Shown: in pieces, positions 46,525 to 58,600 of the stretch | Numbering within the stretch: position 1 is the first letter of the stretch | Layout: each line of letters opens with the position of its first letter | Assembly (NCBI GenBank): GCA_002794775.1 | Contig: NBAY01000001.1 | Location: forward strand, 1,612,001-1,676,000 | Length of the DNA stretch: 64,000 nt | Source: Porodaedalea pini | Lineage: Eukaryota > Basidiomycota > Agaricomycetes > Hymenochaetales > Hymenochaetaceae | Direction of reading: 5' to 3' | Notes under the pieces: generated by a model | What the model was told of the DNA's origin: nothing | Database searches by the model: none | What the model saw: the letters and a program-made list of their open reading frames with translations, nothing else | Program-made: the position numbers and the translations under genes

Positions 46525-46913
46525 TGTCAGAACTTGAACTTTTACCTTTTCTTTATTTCCCCTTTTCCTTTTCCTTTTCTTTTAATCACTTCCCACACCC
46601 CCTTCATATAACCTTCATTCGTTCCATTCCCACTCATTATGTAATGTTAGGTAATATAGTCTCACGGTCGTCGCTATATAAGGTCTCAGGAATCGCATGA
46701 ACTCCTTGTTCTGCTTTTCCTCTTACCTTCGCGACAACCTAGGTGAGACTCGTCCCCCTTGTATTAGTCTAGTCGTGTATTAATCCTCTTACCTCCGCGA
46801 CAACCTAGCCTGAGTAAGCGTGTCCTGAGTCTATGCTCGAGTATAGCACGTCCCAGACGACAGTCAGCCGAGGCCTGCCCAGTCTGAGTCGTCTCCCGGA
46901 CTCCCGCCTAACA
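46525..46913 (+). repeat. CV8 5' LTR with promoter
   Basis: 389 bp, TGTCAGAACTTG...CCTAACA. TATATAA at 46675-46681, start motif GTTCTGCTTTT at 46708-46718, complementary priming site AAAAGCAGAAC at 46915-46925. Confidence 0.93.
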
Positions 46914-47318
46914 TAAAAGCAGAACCCCACCCAGGCTCATCCCCAGCGTACGTCGCCGCTGTCAACTCGCCTTCACTCGGTCTAGAGGAGCGCTCCCCTC
47001 GACGGACTTGACGTGTAGAACCCCTAAACGACAAACCCTCAACCCTGCCCGGACGTTTTCGGACGTTTGTGTATTACATAAACCTACACCCGACATTTCC
47101 TGACCCTGGCTCTCCGCCTCTCCCTCTGGTGGAGGAACCATCTGACCTGGACGTGGGTAACACACCGTGTACAGTCCTCAACGTCGTTGTCGATTGTGCT
47201 CTCGGCCGCCTCCTTCCATTTGGTCATCAAATTCGCCGACGAACCTGTCCTTCGCCAGCGTAACGTTCATCCGGACAACCAGCCCCTCCCTGTTCCCCCT
47301 CCGGTCTAGTCAACATAG
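46914..47318 (+). other. CV8 leader with upstream gag exon and intron
   Basis: The leader matches that of CV5 closely. The predicted intron is 47260-47318 (59 nt, GTAAC...ACATAG) and the exon upstream of it is open in the phase-1 frame. Confidence 0.6.
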
Positions 47319-48703
47319 ATCTTACTGAGGAACAGCAGCGGGCTCTCCCTCATTCGTCGCGCTACGACACCGAACAACAGTCGAACGTAGCCGACGATAG
47401 AAACCACGTCACCCATAACCTCTGGTGGAGTGACATTAGACATGCCTGGTACTCAACTGACCCATCAGGTGAAAGAACTCGGTGGGCGCCTCGAACCCCT
47501 CGCGCCCCATCGTCCCCTACCGTTTCGACATCATCGGTCATCCTTCCCAGTGAACCAGGAGGATACCGAACGCCCCGCAGAGACTCGTCGCTGCCGACGC
47601 CCCCTGAACGCCTAACACACACGCCCGTACCAGCGATGTCGGAGGGCTTTACCCAAAGGCAGCAACAGGAAATCGCGGCAATCGTAGCGGCCGCCTTCAC
47701 CCGCGCGGCAACGAATGCCCCTGCGGCCCAAGCCCCAGCTCCCTCAATCGACGTCGCCCAGCCACGCGAATTCGCTGGCGGTGACGACTACCTCGACTTC
47801 AAGCGCGAAGTCCTTCTCTTTGTCTCGGCAAACCCCACGAGGTACCCCTCATCGTCGAGCAAAATCTATGTTGCCCTCTCTTACCTCAAGGGTGGCAACG
47901 CGTCGACGTGGGCACAAAACTATGTCCAGGAATTCACAGCGGGCGGCATCGTGAGCTTCACAGATGACTGGACCAAGTTTCAGGAATGACTGGATGCCTC
48001 CTTTGACGACCCGAACAGGAAGGAGAAGGCGTTGAAGAAGTTCCGAGACAAGGTCCAGAAGGACCTCTCTGCCAATGAGTTCTTCCAGGATCTCGACGTG
48101 ATCATCAAGGCAGCGGAGCTGAAGGATGATAGCGTCATTTGCGACCACCTGAAGCGCGCAATGAACATTGAGGTGGTCCGCGGGGTGTTGAGGTCGACGC
48201 CAGTACTGACGACGTATGAGGCATGGAAGAAGAAAGCCGTCGAAATCGACCAGGGCGAACAACAGATTCGCGCGATCCAACGAGGTAGGACGTTACCATT
48301 CACGCCCCGCCCGATGCCCCAACAAGCACCCCCTCTGCGCCGACAGGTGGTGGCCCCGCACATCGACAAATGTGACGCGACTGGAATCACCTTCGGAGGC
48401 GCTGGCCAGCCAATGGACATTTCAATGAACGAGGCGCAACGCCGACGCGCGTGCTGGATCTGCGGCGGTTTGGGCCACTTTAAGGACAAGTGCCCGCAGG
48501 CGAAACTGATCATCCAGCGTATGCTGGAATTAATGGCACCAGGTGAACGTCGCGTCCTCGCCGATGAGCTCGGAGCGATGAAGGAATCGGCATTCGAGGA
48601 AGTTGTAGACACTCGAAGGTCGATGGTGGAAGAATACGATGAGGAGGGAGAGAATGACGAAGAGGTTGTCGACTCGCAGGGTTTTGCGAGTGGTCAGGCG
48701 TAG
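47319..48703 (+). pseudogene. gag: CV8 gag with one nonsense codon
   Basis: Same domain order as CV5 gag: tryptophan-rich N-terminal region, proline-rich linker, capsid-like core, CCHC knuckle CWICGGLGHFKDKC (about 48452-48493) and acidic tail. A TGA at 47987-47989 replaces the CGA that CV5-type copies and CV9 have or are inferred to have at this position, truncating the protein within the core. The frame is otherwise open to TAG at 48701-48703, and the slippery heptamer is at 48679-48685. Confidence 0.9.
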
Positions 48704-51700
48704 CCATCGGGGCGACTGACCGAGAAGAACAAGGGACTTCAAATCCGGACTCGTTAAAATATAACCAACCGTCTGTACAATACGTAGATGCAAACGACGT
48801 CGATGGTTTTCCCGAGTACGAAGCCCCCACCGATGTGAAAGGAAGTGAAGAGTACGAGCAGCTGTTCATGAGAGGGACTGGTGGACGCCAGCTGGACCTT
48901 CTCCTGAACGTCGGGCACAGCATGGAAGGTGAAGTGAGGGAGGTGGACGCACACGCGCTCGTAGATTCAGGATGTACGGGATCGTGCATTGATGTGAGAT
49001 TCGTCGAACGGTACGGGCTAGAGACGAAGCGTTATATCCGACCCCTTGCGGTACTCAATGCCAATGGCACACACAACGAAGCCGGGTTGATCGAGGAGTA
49101 CATTGACATTGAACTTACGATCGGTCACCATAAGGAACGGATCGTCCTGGTGGTAACCTCACTGGCGTCATCTAACATCTTCCTGGGATACGACTGGCTT
49201 CGACAACACAACCCAGAGGTCGACTGGAAGACGGGTACACTCGACTTTACTCGCTGCCCGAGCGAATGTGCGATCGAAAAGGAGCCAGTGGAGGACCTGG
49301 GTGAAGTAAAGGAGGCGGTGGAGCAGATGAGGAGGGTGAGTGGGATGCGAATGGACAAGGCGTCCTGGCCCGCATACCTCGACAATTACGCCGACGTCTT
49401 CTCAGAGAAGGGATTCGAGAAACTGCCAGAACACCGCCCATGGGACCATGTCATCGACTTGAAACCCGACTTGAAACCTAGCGACTGCAAGATCTATCCA
49501 CTGACACCAACAGAGCAGGAGTCGCTGAAGGATTTCCTCGAGGAGAACTTGAAGTCTGGTCGTATACGTAGGTCAATATCCCTGATGGCATCGCCTTTCT
49601 TTTTTATCAAGAAAGCCGACAAGTCCCTACGCCCGATCCAGGACTACCGAAAGCTTAATGACGGTACAGTCAAGAACAAGTATCCCCTTCCCCTCATCGA
49701 CGAACTCGTCGACAAAGTCAAGAAGGCGAAATACATCACTAAGCTTGACCTTTGCTGGGGGTACTACAACATCCGGATCCGTGAAGGCGACGAATGGAAG
49801 GCAGTGTTCCGCACAAACATGGGTCTCTTCGAACCGACAGTAATGTTCTTCGGTCTCTGCAACGCCCCGGCGACATTCCAGGCTTTTGTCAATCACATCT
49901 TCAAGGACCTGATTTACGCTAACCTGATCATTGTATACCTCGACGACATATTGATCCTCTCGGAAACCATTGAGGAACATATAGACACGTCGAGGCGCGT
50001 CCTCCAGATCCTTCGAGAGAATGGCCTATACCTGAAACCGGAGAAGTGTGAGTTCGATGCCAAGGTCGTCAAGTACCTCGGTCACATCATCGGCAACGGT
50101 GAGATCAGGGCTGACCCGGCAAAGACGGAGGCAATTGCAAACTGGCCTATCCCACGAAACCTCAAGGAGCTACAACAGTTCCTCGGTATGGGAAACTGGC
50201 TGAGACGGTTTATTAAGGACTACAGCAAGGTGGTCCGACCATTAACGTCGTTAACAGGCAAGAAGGACTGGGTATGGGAGACCGAACAGCAGGAAGCGTT
50301 CGAGGAGCTGAGACGACGTCTCTGCTCACCTCCAGTCCTTGCAATCGCCAATGACGAGGGCCCTTTCTGCGTAGAGGCGGACTCATCGAACTACGCACTC
50401 AGAGGTGTGCTGTTGCAGAAGCAAGAAGGGAAGTGGAGGGTGATCGCCTACCGATCGGAAGCGCTCCTGCCGGCGGAACGAAACTACAAAATCTATGACA
50501 AGGAGATGCTTGCCATCGTTTCGGCGCTCAAGGAGTGGCGACAATACCTCCTTGGCGCTCGACACAAGATCGAGATCTGGTCCGACCACGCCAACCTGAC
50601 CTACTTCAAGTCGGCACAGAAGCTGAGCTACCGACAAGCTCGCTGGCGAACCGAACTCGAAGAATTCGACTTCCACCTCGAACACAAACTGGGGAAGACG
50701 ATGGGCAAGGCCGACCTGCTGTCGCGCAAAACGGGTTATGATCAGGGTAAGGGTGACAACGATGATGTTGTATTCATCAAGGAGAAATGGCTGAACCGTG
50801 GAGTGGTGAGGACATCGCGTGATGAAGTGTTGGAACGAGTGGGTGGAGCGCAGAGAGCGCAGGATGAGTCGGAGAGGCCGACGAACATGGTGAAAGTCGA
50901 TGGGTTGTGGCGGATGAAAGGCAAGGTGTACGTACCATCGACGATGAAGGAAATGGTATTGCGGGAGTGCCACGACTCGACCCTGGCAGGACATCCTGGA
51001 TTGTCAAAGACGGTCGAACTGGTATGTCGAGACTTCTGGTGGGCGTCGATGTTCTCCGATGTCCGAACATACGTCCGAGGATGCGACCGTTGCCAATGGA
51101 CGAAAGCCTTAAGAACGTCGAAGTCGAGACCACTTCATCCAAACGCGATCCCTGAAGGTCCCTGGGAGATCGTCACGGTCGACCTAATCGGAGAGCTCCC
51201 GGACTCTAAGGGACACAATGCGATCTGTGTCTTCGTGGACAGATTCTCGAAACAGATGCATGCAATCCCGACAACGACGAAACTGTCAGCGGAAGGCATG
51301 GCTCAGTTGTACCGCGACCACGTCTTCCGCCTCCATGGCTTACCGAAGAAGATCATCCACGACCGAGGCACACAGTTCGATGTGTCGATGATGAAGGAGC
51401 TGTACAAACTCCTACACATTGAAGGCAACCCGTCAACGGCATACCACCCACAAACGGACGGTCAAACGGAACGCGTCAACCAAGAGCTCGAACAGTACCT
51501 CCAGCTCTTCGTCAATCATCGGCAATCGGATTGGAAGGACTGGCTCCCCCTCGCAGAGTTCGCCTACAACAACCGCGAACATTCAGCGACAAAGATGTCA
51601 CCCTTCTATGCAAACACCGGACGTCACCCTATGAGCTTCGACACCATACGAACTTCCTCTGCCAATATGTCGGCGGAAGAATTCGCGAAGCATATCAAGG

Positions 51701-52329
51701 AGACTCATCACGTGGCGAAGGACAATCTAGTTAAGGCGGCTGAGGACATGAAACGCTATCATGACCGGACGGCAGGAGCATCAGTGGAGTACAAGGCAGG
51801 AGACAAGGTTTTCCTCGATGGGCGAAACATCAGTACAGATTTGCCCACGAAGAAACTTGCCGACAAATGGTATGGTCCCTTTGACATCGTCGACAAGATT
51901 GGAGCGAGCGCGTACAAGCTCAAACTCCCAAAGCGATGGAAGAAGGTCCACCCCGTCTTCAACGAGGCACTACTCAAACCTGCCATCGAACCGACCTTCG
52001 AAAGCCAGAAACAGCCGCCACCGCCTCCACTGGAAATCGTCGACGATGAGGAAGAGTACGAGGTCGAGGAGGTCATTGACTCACAGCTGCACCGAGGTAA
52101 ACTACAATACCTCGTCAAGTGGGTCGGGTACAACGAACCGACCTGGCAACCAGAGAAGGACTTTGGCGAGAACGCAAAGGAGGCGATCGCTGAGTTTTAC
52201 CTCAAACACCCCGGTGCTCCTCGCAAACTCGACATCCCTCGCTCACGACTCCGCCTGCTTTTCGTCGACACCGAGCCAGACGACCGCGATCTTGGTTGGT
52301 CGGGACGCCCAACCTTGAAGGGGGGGTAA
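48685..52329 (+). CDS. pol: CV8 Pol polyprotein, intact
   Basis: The only Pol in the window without a stop: about 1214 codons from the slip site to TAA at 52327-52329. Counting from the codon at 48835: protease DSG at residues 44-46, RT ASPFFF from 252 and YLDD at 368-371, RNase H residues D517, E558 and D585, integrase zinc finger near 720-765, D,D35E core, GPF module, and a chromodomain near 1074-1130. A few CpG-type amino-acid changes are visible (DLCWGYYN for DLRWGYYN in RT; LRGVLL for LGGVLL in RNase H), so activity is uncertain even though the frame is complete. It depends on the damaged upstream gag of the same element for frameshift expression. Confidence 0.93.
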   Translation, partial: CEWSGVAIGATDREEQGTSNPDSLKYNQPSVQYVDANDVDGFPEYEAPTDVKGSEEYEQLFMRGTGGRQLDLLLNVGHSMEGEVREVDAHALVDSGCTGSCIDVRFVERYGLETKRYIRPLAVLNANGTHNEAGLIEEYIDIELTIGHHKERIVLVVTSLASSNIFLGYDWLRQHNPEVDWKTGTLDFTRCPSECAIEKEPVEDLGEVKEAVEQMRRVSGMRMDKASWPAYLDNYADVFSEKGFEKLPEHRPWDHVIDLKPDLKPSDCKIYPLTPTEQESLKDFLEENLKSGRIRRSISLMASPFFFIKKADKSLRPIQDYRKLNDGTVKNKYPLPLIDELVDKVKKAKYITKLDLCWGYYNIRIREGDEWKAVFRTNMGLFEPTVMFFGLCNAPATFQAFVNHIFKDLIYANLIIVYLDDILILSETIEEHIDTSRRVLQILRENGLYLKPEKCEFDAKVVKYLGHIIGNGEIRADPAKTEAIANWPIPRNLKELQQFLGMGNWLRRFIKDYSKVVRPLTSLTGKKDWVWETEQQEAFEELRRRLCSPPVLAIANDEGPFCVEADSSNYALRGVLLQKQEGKWRVIAYRSEALLPAERNYKIYDKEMLAIVSALKEWRQYLLGARHKIEIWSDHANLTYFKSAQKLSYRQARWRTELEEFDFHLEHKLGKTMGKADLLSRKTGYDQGKGDNDDVVFIKEKWLNRGVVRTSRDEVLERVGGAQRAQDESERPTNMVKVDGLWRMKGKVYVPSTMKEMVLRECHDSTLAGHPGLSKTVELVCRDFWWASMFSDVRTYVRGCDRCQWTKALRTSKSRPLHPNAIPEGPWEIVTVDLIGELPDSKGHNAICVFVDRFSKQMHAIPTTTKLSAEGMAQLYRDHVFRLHGLPKKIIHDRGTQFDVSMMKELYKLLHIEGNPSTAYHPQTDGQTERVNQELEQYLQLFVNHRQSDWKDWLPLAEFAYNNREHSATKMSPFYANTGRHPMSFDTIRTSSANMSAEEFAKHIKETHHVAKDNLVKAAEDMKRYHDRTAGASVEYKAGDKVFLDGRNISTDLPTKKLADKWYGPFDIVDKIGASAYKLKLPKRWKKVHPVFNEALLKPAIEPTFESQKQPPPPPLEIVDDEEEYEVEEVIDSQLHRGKLQYLVKWVGYNEPTWQPEKDFGENAKEAIAEFYLKHPGAPRKLDIPRSRLRLLFVDTEPDDRDLGWSGRPTLKGG

Positions 52330-52718
52330 TGTCAGAACTTGAACTTTTACCTTTTCTTTATTTCCCCTTTTCCTTTTCCTTTTCTTTTAATCACTTCCCA
52401 CACCCCCTTCATATAACCTTCATTCGTTCCATTCCCACTCATTATGTAATGTTAGGTAATATAGTCTCACGGTCGTCGCTATATAAGGTCTCAGGAATCG
52501 CATGAACTCCTTGTTCTGCTTTTCCTCTTACCTCCGCGATGACCTAGGTGAGACTCGTCCCCCTTGTATTAGTCTAGTCGTGTATTAATCCTCTTACCTC
52601 CGCGACGACCTAGCCTGAGTAAGCGTGTCCCAAGTCTACGCTCGAGTATAGCACGTCCCAGACGACAGTCAGCCAAGGCCTGCCCAGTCCGAGTCGTCTC
52701 CCGGACTCCCGCCTAACA
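52330..52718 (+). repeat. CV8 3' LTR
   Basis: 389 bp preceded by the polypurine tract GAAGGGGGGGTAA. Confidence 0.95.
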
Positions 52719-52723
52719 CTGAC

Positions 52724-52839
52724 CCATATTTGAAATGACAGAGCCTGAAAGGCAGGAAGAAGTGGCACAGTGGTGGGCCGGTAAGTTCCAGGGTAGGGAA
52801 CATGGGCGATCAGGACACTCACCTTGAAGGAGAGGGTCA
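52724..52839 (+). other. CV7 tail between pol and 3' LTR
   Basis: Noncoding end of CV7 after the CV8 insertion, ending with the purine-rich AAGGAGAGGGTCA that should serve as polypurine tract. Confidence 0.75.
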
Positions 52840-53273
52840 TGTCATGGACGATTTTTAATTATTTTATTCTCTTATCATTTTACCTCATCTTATCTTATCT
52901 ACTCATTACTAATCATGCTTATTCTGACTTACTCCTGTCCATTATGTCTTTTTCCCACACTCTCATCACTCGCTGACTAATCCTATGACACCATTGTTCT
53001 ATGAAGTTCCATAACGTTCTTTCATCTATCCTTATGTAGTAGCTAATTCCCTGGTCCATGTGCAGCCTCTGAAGGGTATATAAGTAGGTAGTCCTCCTGT
53101 ACTTATCCCTTAGTTTTAACCTGGTCAATTCTACCTGGCTACGTCCAGAAGCTGTCCCTTACCTTTGCACTGTGTCAGCTCCCCTGGCTCATCACTCTCT
53201 CTCTCTCCTCTTTCTCTGACTGAGTTCTGCACGACCTGGTTACCTCTTGCATACCCGTAGTCTGTCGCTGACA
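52840..53273 (+). repeat. CV7 3' LTR
   Basis: 434 bp, same length and structure as 39262-39695, ending GCTGACA and followed by the GCTAC duplication. Confidence 0.95.
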
Positions 53274-53442
53274 GCTACCATGACAGGATGGCCGGGACTT
53301 TGGTAGAATACAAGGCTGGAGACAAGGTCTTCCTCGACAGGTGAAACATCAACACAGATTCACTGACGAAGAAGCTAGCAGACAAGTGGTATGGCCCCTT
53401 CGACATCGTTGACAAGGTAGGAGTGAGTGCATACAAGCTCAA
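53274..53442 (+). pseudogene. CV6 integrase C-terminal segment
   Basis: A short piece of CV6 between CV7 and CV9. It continues the integrase from the GCTAC duplication (YHDRMAGTLVEYKAGDKVFL) through the WYGPFDIVDKVG module to the CTCAA duplication of CV9. One CGA-to-TGA change near 53341 breaks the frame. Confidence 0.88.
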
Positions 53443-53880
53443 TGTTAGAACTCGAACCTTCACCTTTTCTTTTGTTTTCCTTTTACCATTTCTTTCCTTT
53501 TAACCGCTCCTTTTTCATTATAATTAATCATCTTTCCAATCATTTCCCACACTCCTTTCACGCGACTTTCATTTGTTCCATTCCTAATTACATAAACTAT
53601 ACAGTACTTAGATAATACGGTCCCACAGGCGCTGCGTTTATAAGGAAGAGGAATTGCAAACGAACACCCGTTCTGCTTTTCCTCTTACCTCCGCGACGAC
53701 CTAGGTGAGACCGCGCCCCCCCCTCCTGTATTAGAGTACATTGTATTAATCCTCTTACCTCCGCGACGACCTAGCCTGAGTACAGCGTGTCCCGAGTCCC
53801 CGCTCGAGTAAAGCACGTCCCAGACGACAGTCAGCCGAGGCCTGCCCAGTCCGAGTCGTCTCCCGGACTCCCGCCTAACA
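53443..53880 (+). repeat. CV9 5' LTR with promoter
   Basis: 438 bp. TATAAG at 53639-53644, start motif GTTCTGCTTTT at 53670-53680, priming site AAAAGCAGAAC at 53882-53892 (11 of 11 complementary). Confidence 0.94.
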
Positions 53881-54281
53881 TAAAAGCAGAACCTCACCCA
53901 GGCTCATCCCCAGCGTACGTTGTCGCTGTCGACTCGCCTTCACTCAGTCTAGAGGAGCGCTCCCCTCGACGGACTTGACGTGTAAACCCCCTAAACGACA
54001 ACCCTCAACCCTGCCCGGACGTTTTCGGACGTTCGTGTATTACATAAACTTACACCCGACTTTTCCCGACCCTGGCTCTCCGCCTCTCCCTCTGGTGGAG
54101 GAACCATCTGACCTGGACGTGGGTAACACACCGTGTACAGTCGTCGACGTCGTTGTCGATTGTGATCTCGGCCACCTCCTTCCGTTTGGTCCTCAAACTC
54201 GCCGACGAACCTGTCCTTCGTCAGCGTAACGATCACCCGGACAACCAACCGATCCCTGTCCCTCCGCCAACGTCAACATAG
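53881..54281 (+). other. CV9 leader, upstream gag exon and gag intron
   Basis: The predicted intron is 54226-54281 (56 nt, GTAAC...ACATAG). The exon before it reads TSLSIVISATSFRLVLKLAD in the frame that joins gag in phase 1. No ATG was found in that frame, so a further upstream exon or a non-AUG start is needed. Confidence 0.6.
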
Positions 54282-55678
54282 ATCTCGACGAAGAACAACG
54301 TCGTGCTCTCCCGCCTCGTTCCTGGTATAACGAGGAACGCCGTTCTTGGTTCACGGTTACCCAAACAGGTGCTGAATACGTTATCTGGTGGCGTCCGGAG
54401 AAAGGACTCTGGTATTCGACGCTTGAAGGAGGAAGGAGATTAAAGTGGGCTCCTGCATCGATAGACCAGACAACCCCGATTTCGCCATCGCTTTCGACGT
54501 CGACCGTTCTCCCACCAATCCCAGGACCGTATAGAGAAGCGCGACGAGATTCGTCACCACCAAACCCCCCTGAGCGACAAACGGACACGTCTAGAACAAC
54601 GATGTCGACGGGAACCTTCAGCGCCCAACAGTTAGAGCAAATTGCGGCGATTGTAGCGGGCGCCTTCGCTCACCAAGCCGCAAACGCCCCAGCGGGCCCT
54701 AGCACCGCTGCGGTACAAAACATCGACGTCGCCCGACCACGTGAATTCACTGGTGGCGACGACTACCTCGACTTCAGACGTGAAGTCCTTCTTTTTGTAT
54801 CCGCGAACCCGAACCGATACCCTACGTCGGAGAGTAAGATTTATGTAGCTCTCTCCTACCTGAAGGGTGGTAATGCGGCGACGTGGGCGCAGAACTACGT
54901 CAAGGAGTCGACAACGTCGGGAATCGTCACCTTCACCGACAGCTGGGAGAGATTCCAGGAACGACTCGACGCCTCGTTCGACGACCCGAATCGCAAAGAG
55001 GCGGCGCTGAAGGAATTCCGGGAGAAGGTTCAGAAGGACCTCACCGCAGACAAGTTCTTCCAACAGCTCGACGTCATCATCAAGCGTGCGGAACTGAAGG
55101 ACGATGGCATCATCTGTGATCGTCTCAAACGCGCAATGAACATCGAAGTAGTGCATGGAGTCCTGAGATCAACGCCGGTCCCGACGAAGTACGAGGACTG
55201 GAAGAACAAGGCTATCGAGATCGATCGCGGCGAACAACAGATCCGCGCGATCCAACGAGGCCGCCCGTTTATACCTCAGCCCCACCCGCCGCAACAACAA
55301 GGACCCCCGGCTCGCCGTCAGGTAGCGGCCCCTCACGTCGACAGACACGACGCGACCGGCGTCACTTTCGGAGGCGCTGGTCAACCGATGGACGTCTCAA
55401 TGAACGAGGCGCAACGACGACGCGCGTGCTGGATCTGCGGCGGGCTGGGCCATTTCAAGGACAAGTGCCCGCAGGGGAAGCCGATCATCCAGTGCATGCT
55501 GGAACTAATGGCACCAGGCGAACGCCGCATCCTCGCGGACGAGCTTGGCGCGATGAAGGAATCGGCCTTCGAGGAAGTCGTAGACACTCGGAGGTCGACG
55601 GTGGAGGACTATGTAGAGGAAGAAGAGAATGACGAAGAGGTCGTCGACTCGCAGGGTTTTGCGAGTGGTCAGGCGTAG
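54282..55678 (+). CDS. gag: CV9 Gag, intact main exon
   Basis: Open from the predicted acceptor to TAG at 55676-55678. The N-terminal part keeps the WW and WYST motifs of CV5 Gag (IWWRPEKGLWYSTLEGG) although the two proteins differ widely elsewhere there, then the SSPPNPPE linker, MSTGTF at 54602 (the first ATG), the capsid-like core and the CCHC knuckle CWICGGLGHFKDKC (about 55427-55468) with an acidic tail. The slippery heptamer is 55654-55660. It is one of the three open gag frames in the window, with CV3 and CV5. Confidence 0.92.
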
Positions 55679-58600
55679 CCATCGGGGCGACTGACCGAGA
55701 AGAACAAGGGACTTCGAATCCGTACTCGTTAAAATATAACCAACCGTCTGTACAACACGTGGATGCAAACGACGTCGATGGTTTTCCTGAGTATGAAGTC
55801 CCCACCGGTGTGAAAGAAAGGGAAGAATATGAGCAGCTGTTCATGAGAGGAACTGGCGGACGCCAGCTGGACCTTCTCCTGAACGTCGGACACAGCATGG
55901 AAGGTAAAGTAAGGGAGGTGGACGCACACGCACTCGTGGATTCGGGATGTACGGGATCGTGCATTGACGTAAGGTTCGTCGAACGGTACGGACTGGAGAC
56001 GAAGCGTTATATCCGACCCCTTGCGGTACTCAATGCCGACGGCACACACAACGAAGCCGGATTGATCGAGGAGTACGTCGACGTCGAACTTACGATCGGT
56101 CACCATAAAGAACGGATCGTCCTGGCGGTAACCTCACTGGCATCGTCCAACATCTTTCTAGGGTACGACTGGCTTCGTCGACACAACCCGGAAGTCGACT
56201 GGAAGACGGGAACACTCGACTTTACGCGTTGCCCGAGTGAATGTGTGGTGGAGAAGGACGTGGAGGAAGGCATGCGGAAGGTGTGGAGAGCAGTGGAAGA
56301 GACGAAGGGGGTGAGAGAGGTGCGAATGGACAAGACGTCCTGGCCCGCATACCTCAACGACTACGCCGACGTTTTCAGCGAAAAAGGTTTCGAGAAGCTA
56401 CCGGAACATCGCCCATGGGACCACGTCATCGACTTGAAGCCCGACTTCAAACCGAGCGACTGTAAGATCTACCCGCTCACGCCAACTGAGCAGCAGTCGC
56501 TCAAGGACTTCCTCGATGAAAATCTGAAGTCAGGTCGCATTCGACGGTCGATATCGCCCATGGCGTCACCTTTCTTCTTCATAAAGAAGGCCGACAAATC
56601 GCTACGCCCGATCCAGGATTACCGCAAACTCAACGACGGCACGATCAAGAATAAGTACCCCCTCCCTCTCATCGACGAACTTGTTGATAAGGTCAAGAAG
56701 GCGAAGTACATCACTAAGCTTGACCTTCGCTGGGGGTACTACAACGTCCGGATCCGCGAAGGCGACGAGTGGAAGGCGGCATTTCGCACGAACATGGGCC
56801 TCTTCGAGCCAACGGTCATGTTCTTCGGTCTTTGCAATGCGCCGGCGACGTTCCAAGCGTTTGTCAACCACATCTTCAAGGAACTGATCTATGCGAACTT
56901 GATCATCGTATACCTCGACGACATACTGATCCTCTCAGAAACCATTGAGGAGCACATCGACATGTCGAGGCGCGTACTTCAGATCCTCCGGGAAAACGGC
57001 CTGTACTTGAAACCAGAGAAGTGCGAATTCGATGCCAAGGTCGTTAAGTATCTCGGTCACATCATCGGCAACGGCGAGATCAAGGCGGACCCGGCAAAGA
57101 CGGAGGCGATTGCGAACTGGCCGGTCCCACGAAACCTCAAGGAGCTACAACAGTTCCTCGGCATGGGTAATTGGCTACGACGGTTCATCAAGGACTACAG
57201 CAAGGTGGTCCATCCGCTGACGTTGCTGACGGGCAAGAAGGACTGGGTATGGGAGACCGAACAGCAGGAGGCGTTCGAGGAGCTGAGACGACGTCTCTGC
57301 TCACCTCCGGTCCTGGTCATCGCTAACGACGAGGGCCCTTTCCGCGTTGAGGCGGACTCGTCGAACTTCGCACTCGGAGGCGTGCTATTGCAGAAACAGG
57401 AAGGCAAGTGGAGGGTAGTCACCTATAGGTCAGAAGCGCTCCTACCGGCCGAACGAAACTACGAGATCTACGACAAGGAGATGCTCGCAATCGTCTCGGC
57501 ACTCAAGGAATGGCGTCAATACCTCCTGGGCGCTCGCCACAAGATCGAGATCTGGTCCGACCATGCCAACCTCACCTACTTCAGGTCGGCACAGAAACTG
57601 AGCTATCGACAAGCTCGCTGGCGGACCGAACTCGAGGAATTCGACTTCCACCTCGAGCACAAGTCGGGGAAGACGATGGGCAAGGCGGACTTACTGTCGC
57701 GCAAAGCAGGCTATGATAAGGGAAAGGACGACAACGATGACGTCGTGTTCATCAAGGACAAATGGCTGAATCGTGGAGTGGTGAGGACGTCGCGTGAGGA
57801 AGTGTTGGAACGAGTGGGTGACGCGCAGAGGGCGCAGGACGAGTCGGAAAGACCGACGGGAATGGCGAAGGCCGACGGGTTGTGGCGGATGAAAGGCAAG
57901 GTGTACGTGCCGTCGACGATGAAGGAAGCGGTTTTACGGGAATGCCACGACTTGACCCTGGCAGGACATCCCGGATCGTCAAAGACGGTCGAACTGGTAC
58001 GTCGAGACTTCTGGTGGGCGTCGATGTTCTCCGACGTTCGAGCATACGTCTGAGGATGCGACCGTTGCCAGCGGACGAAGGCTCTGAGAACATCGAGATC
58101 AAGGCCACTTCACCCGAACACGATCCCGGAAGGCCCATGGGAAATTGTCACGGTCGACCTCATCGGAGAACTCCCAGACTCCAAGGGGCACAACGCAATC
58201 TGTGTCTTCGTCGATAGGTTCTCGAAACAGATGCACGCGATCCCGACAACGACGAGGCTGTCAGCAGAAGGCATGGCCCAGCTGTACCGAGACCACGTTT
58301 TCCGCCTCCACGGCTTGCCGAAAAAGATCATCCATGACCGAGGCACGCAGTTTGACGCATCAATGATGAAGGAGCTGTACAAACTCCTACACATCGAAGG
58401 CAACCCGTCGACGGCGTATCACCCACAGACAGATGGTCAGACAGAATGCGTTAACCAAGAGCTCGAACAGTATCTTAGGCTCTTCGTGAACCATCGCCAA
58501 TCGGACTGGAAAGACTGGCTCCCCCTCGCAGAGTTTGCGTACAATAACCGCGAACATTCGGCGACAAAGATGTCCCCTTTCTACGCGAACACAGGACGTC

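Larger units (their letters stand above)
46525..52718 (+). mobile_element. CV8: near-intact chromovirus nested at the end of CV7 pol
   Basis: A 6194-bp element with two 389-bp LTRs and a perfect 5-bp duplication CTGAC (46520-46524, 52719-52723). It overlaps nothing of CV7 pol beyond its stop codon. Pol is fully open; gag has a single TGA. The LTR subfamily is a little shorter than that of CV5, and LTR pairs differ by about seven or eight transitions. Confidence 0.95.
39262..53273 (+). mobile_element. CV7: complete element of a second gypsy chromovirus family, host of CV8
   Basis: Two 434-bp LTRs (39262-39695 and 52840-53273) and a perfect 5-bp duplication GCTAC (39257-39261, 53274-53278). 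Without CV8 it is about 7.8 kb. Its proteins are clearly related to, but distinct from, those of the main family. Pol is interrupted by about ten stops. It also carries a long noncoding insertion inside gag that behaves like an intron. Confidence 0.93.
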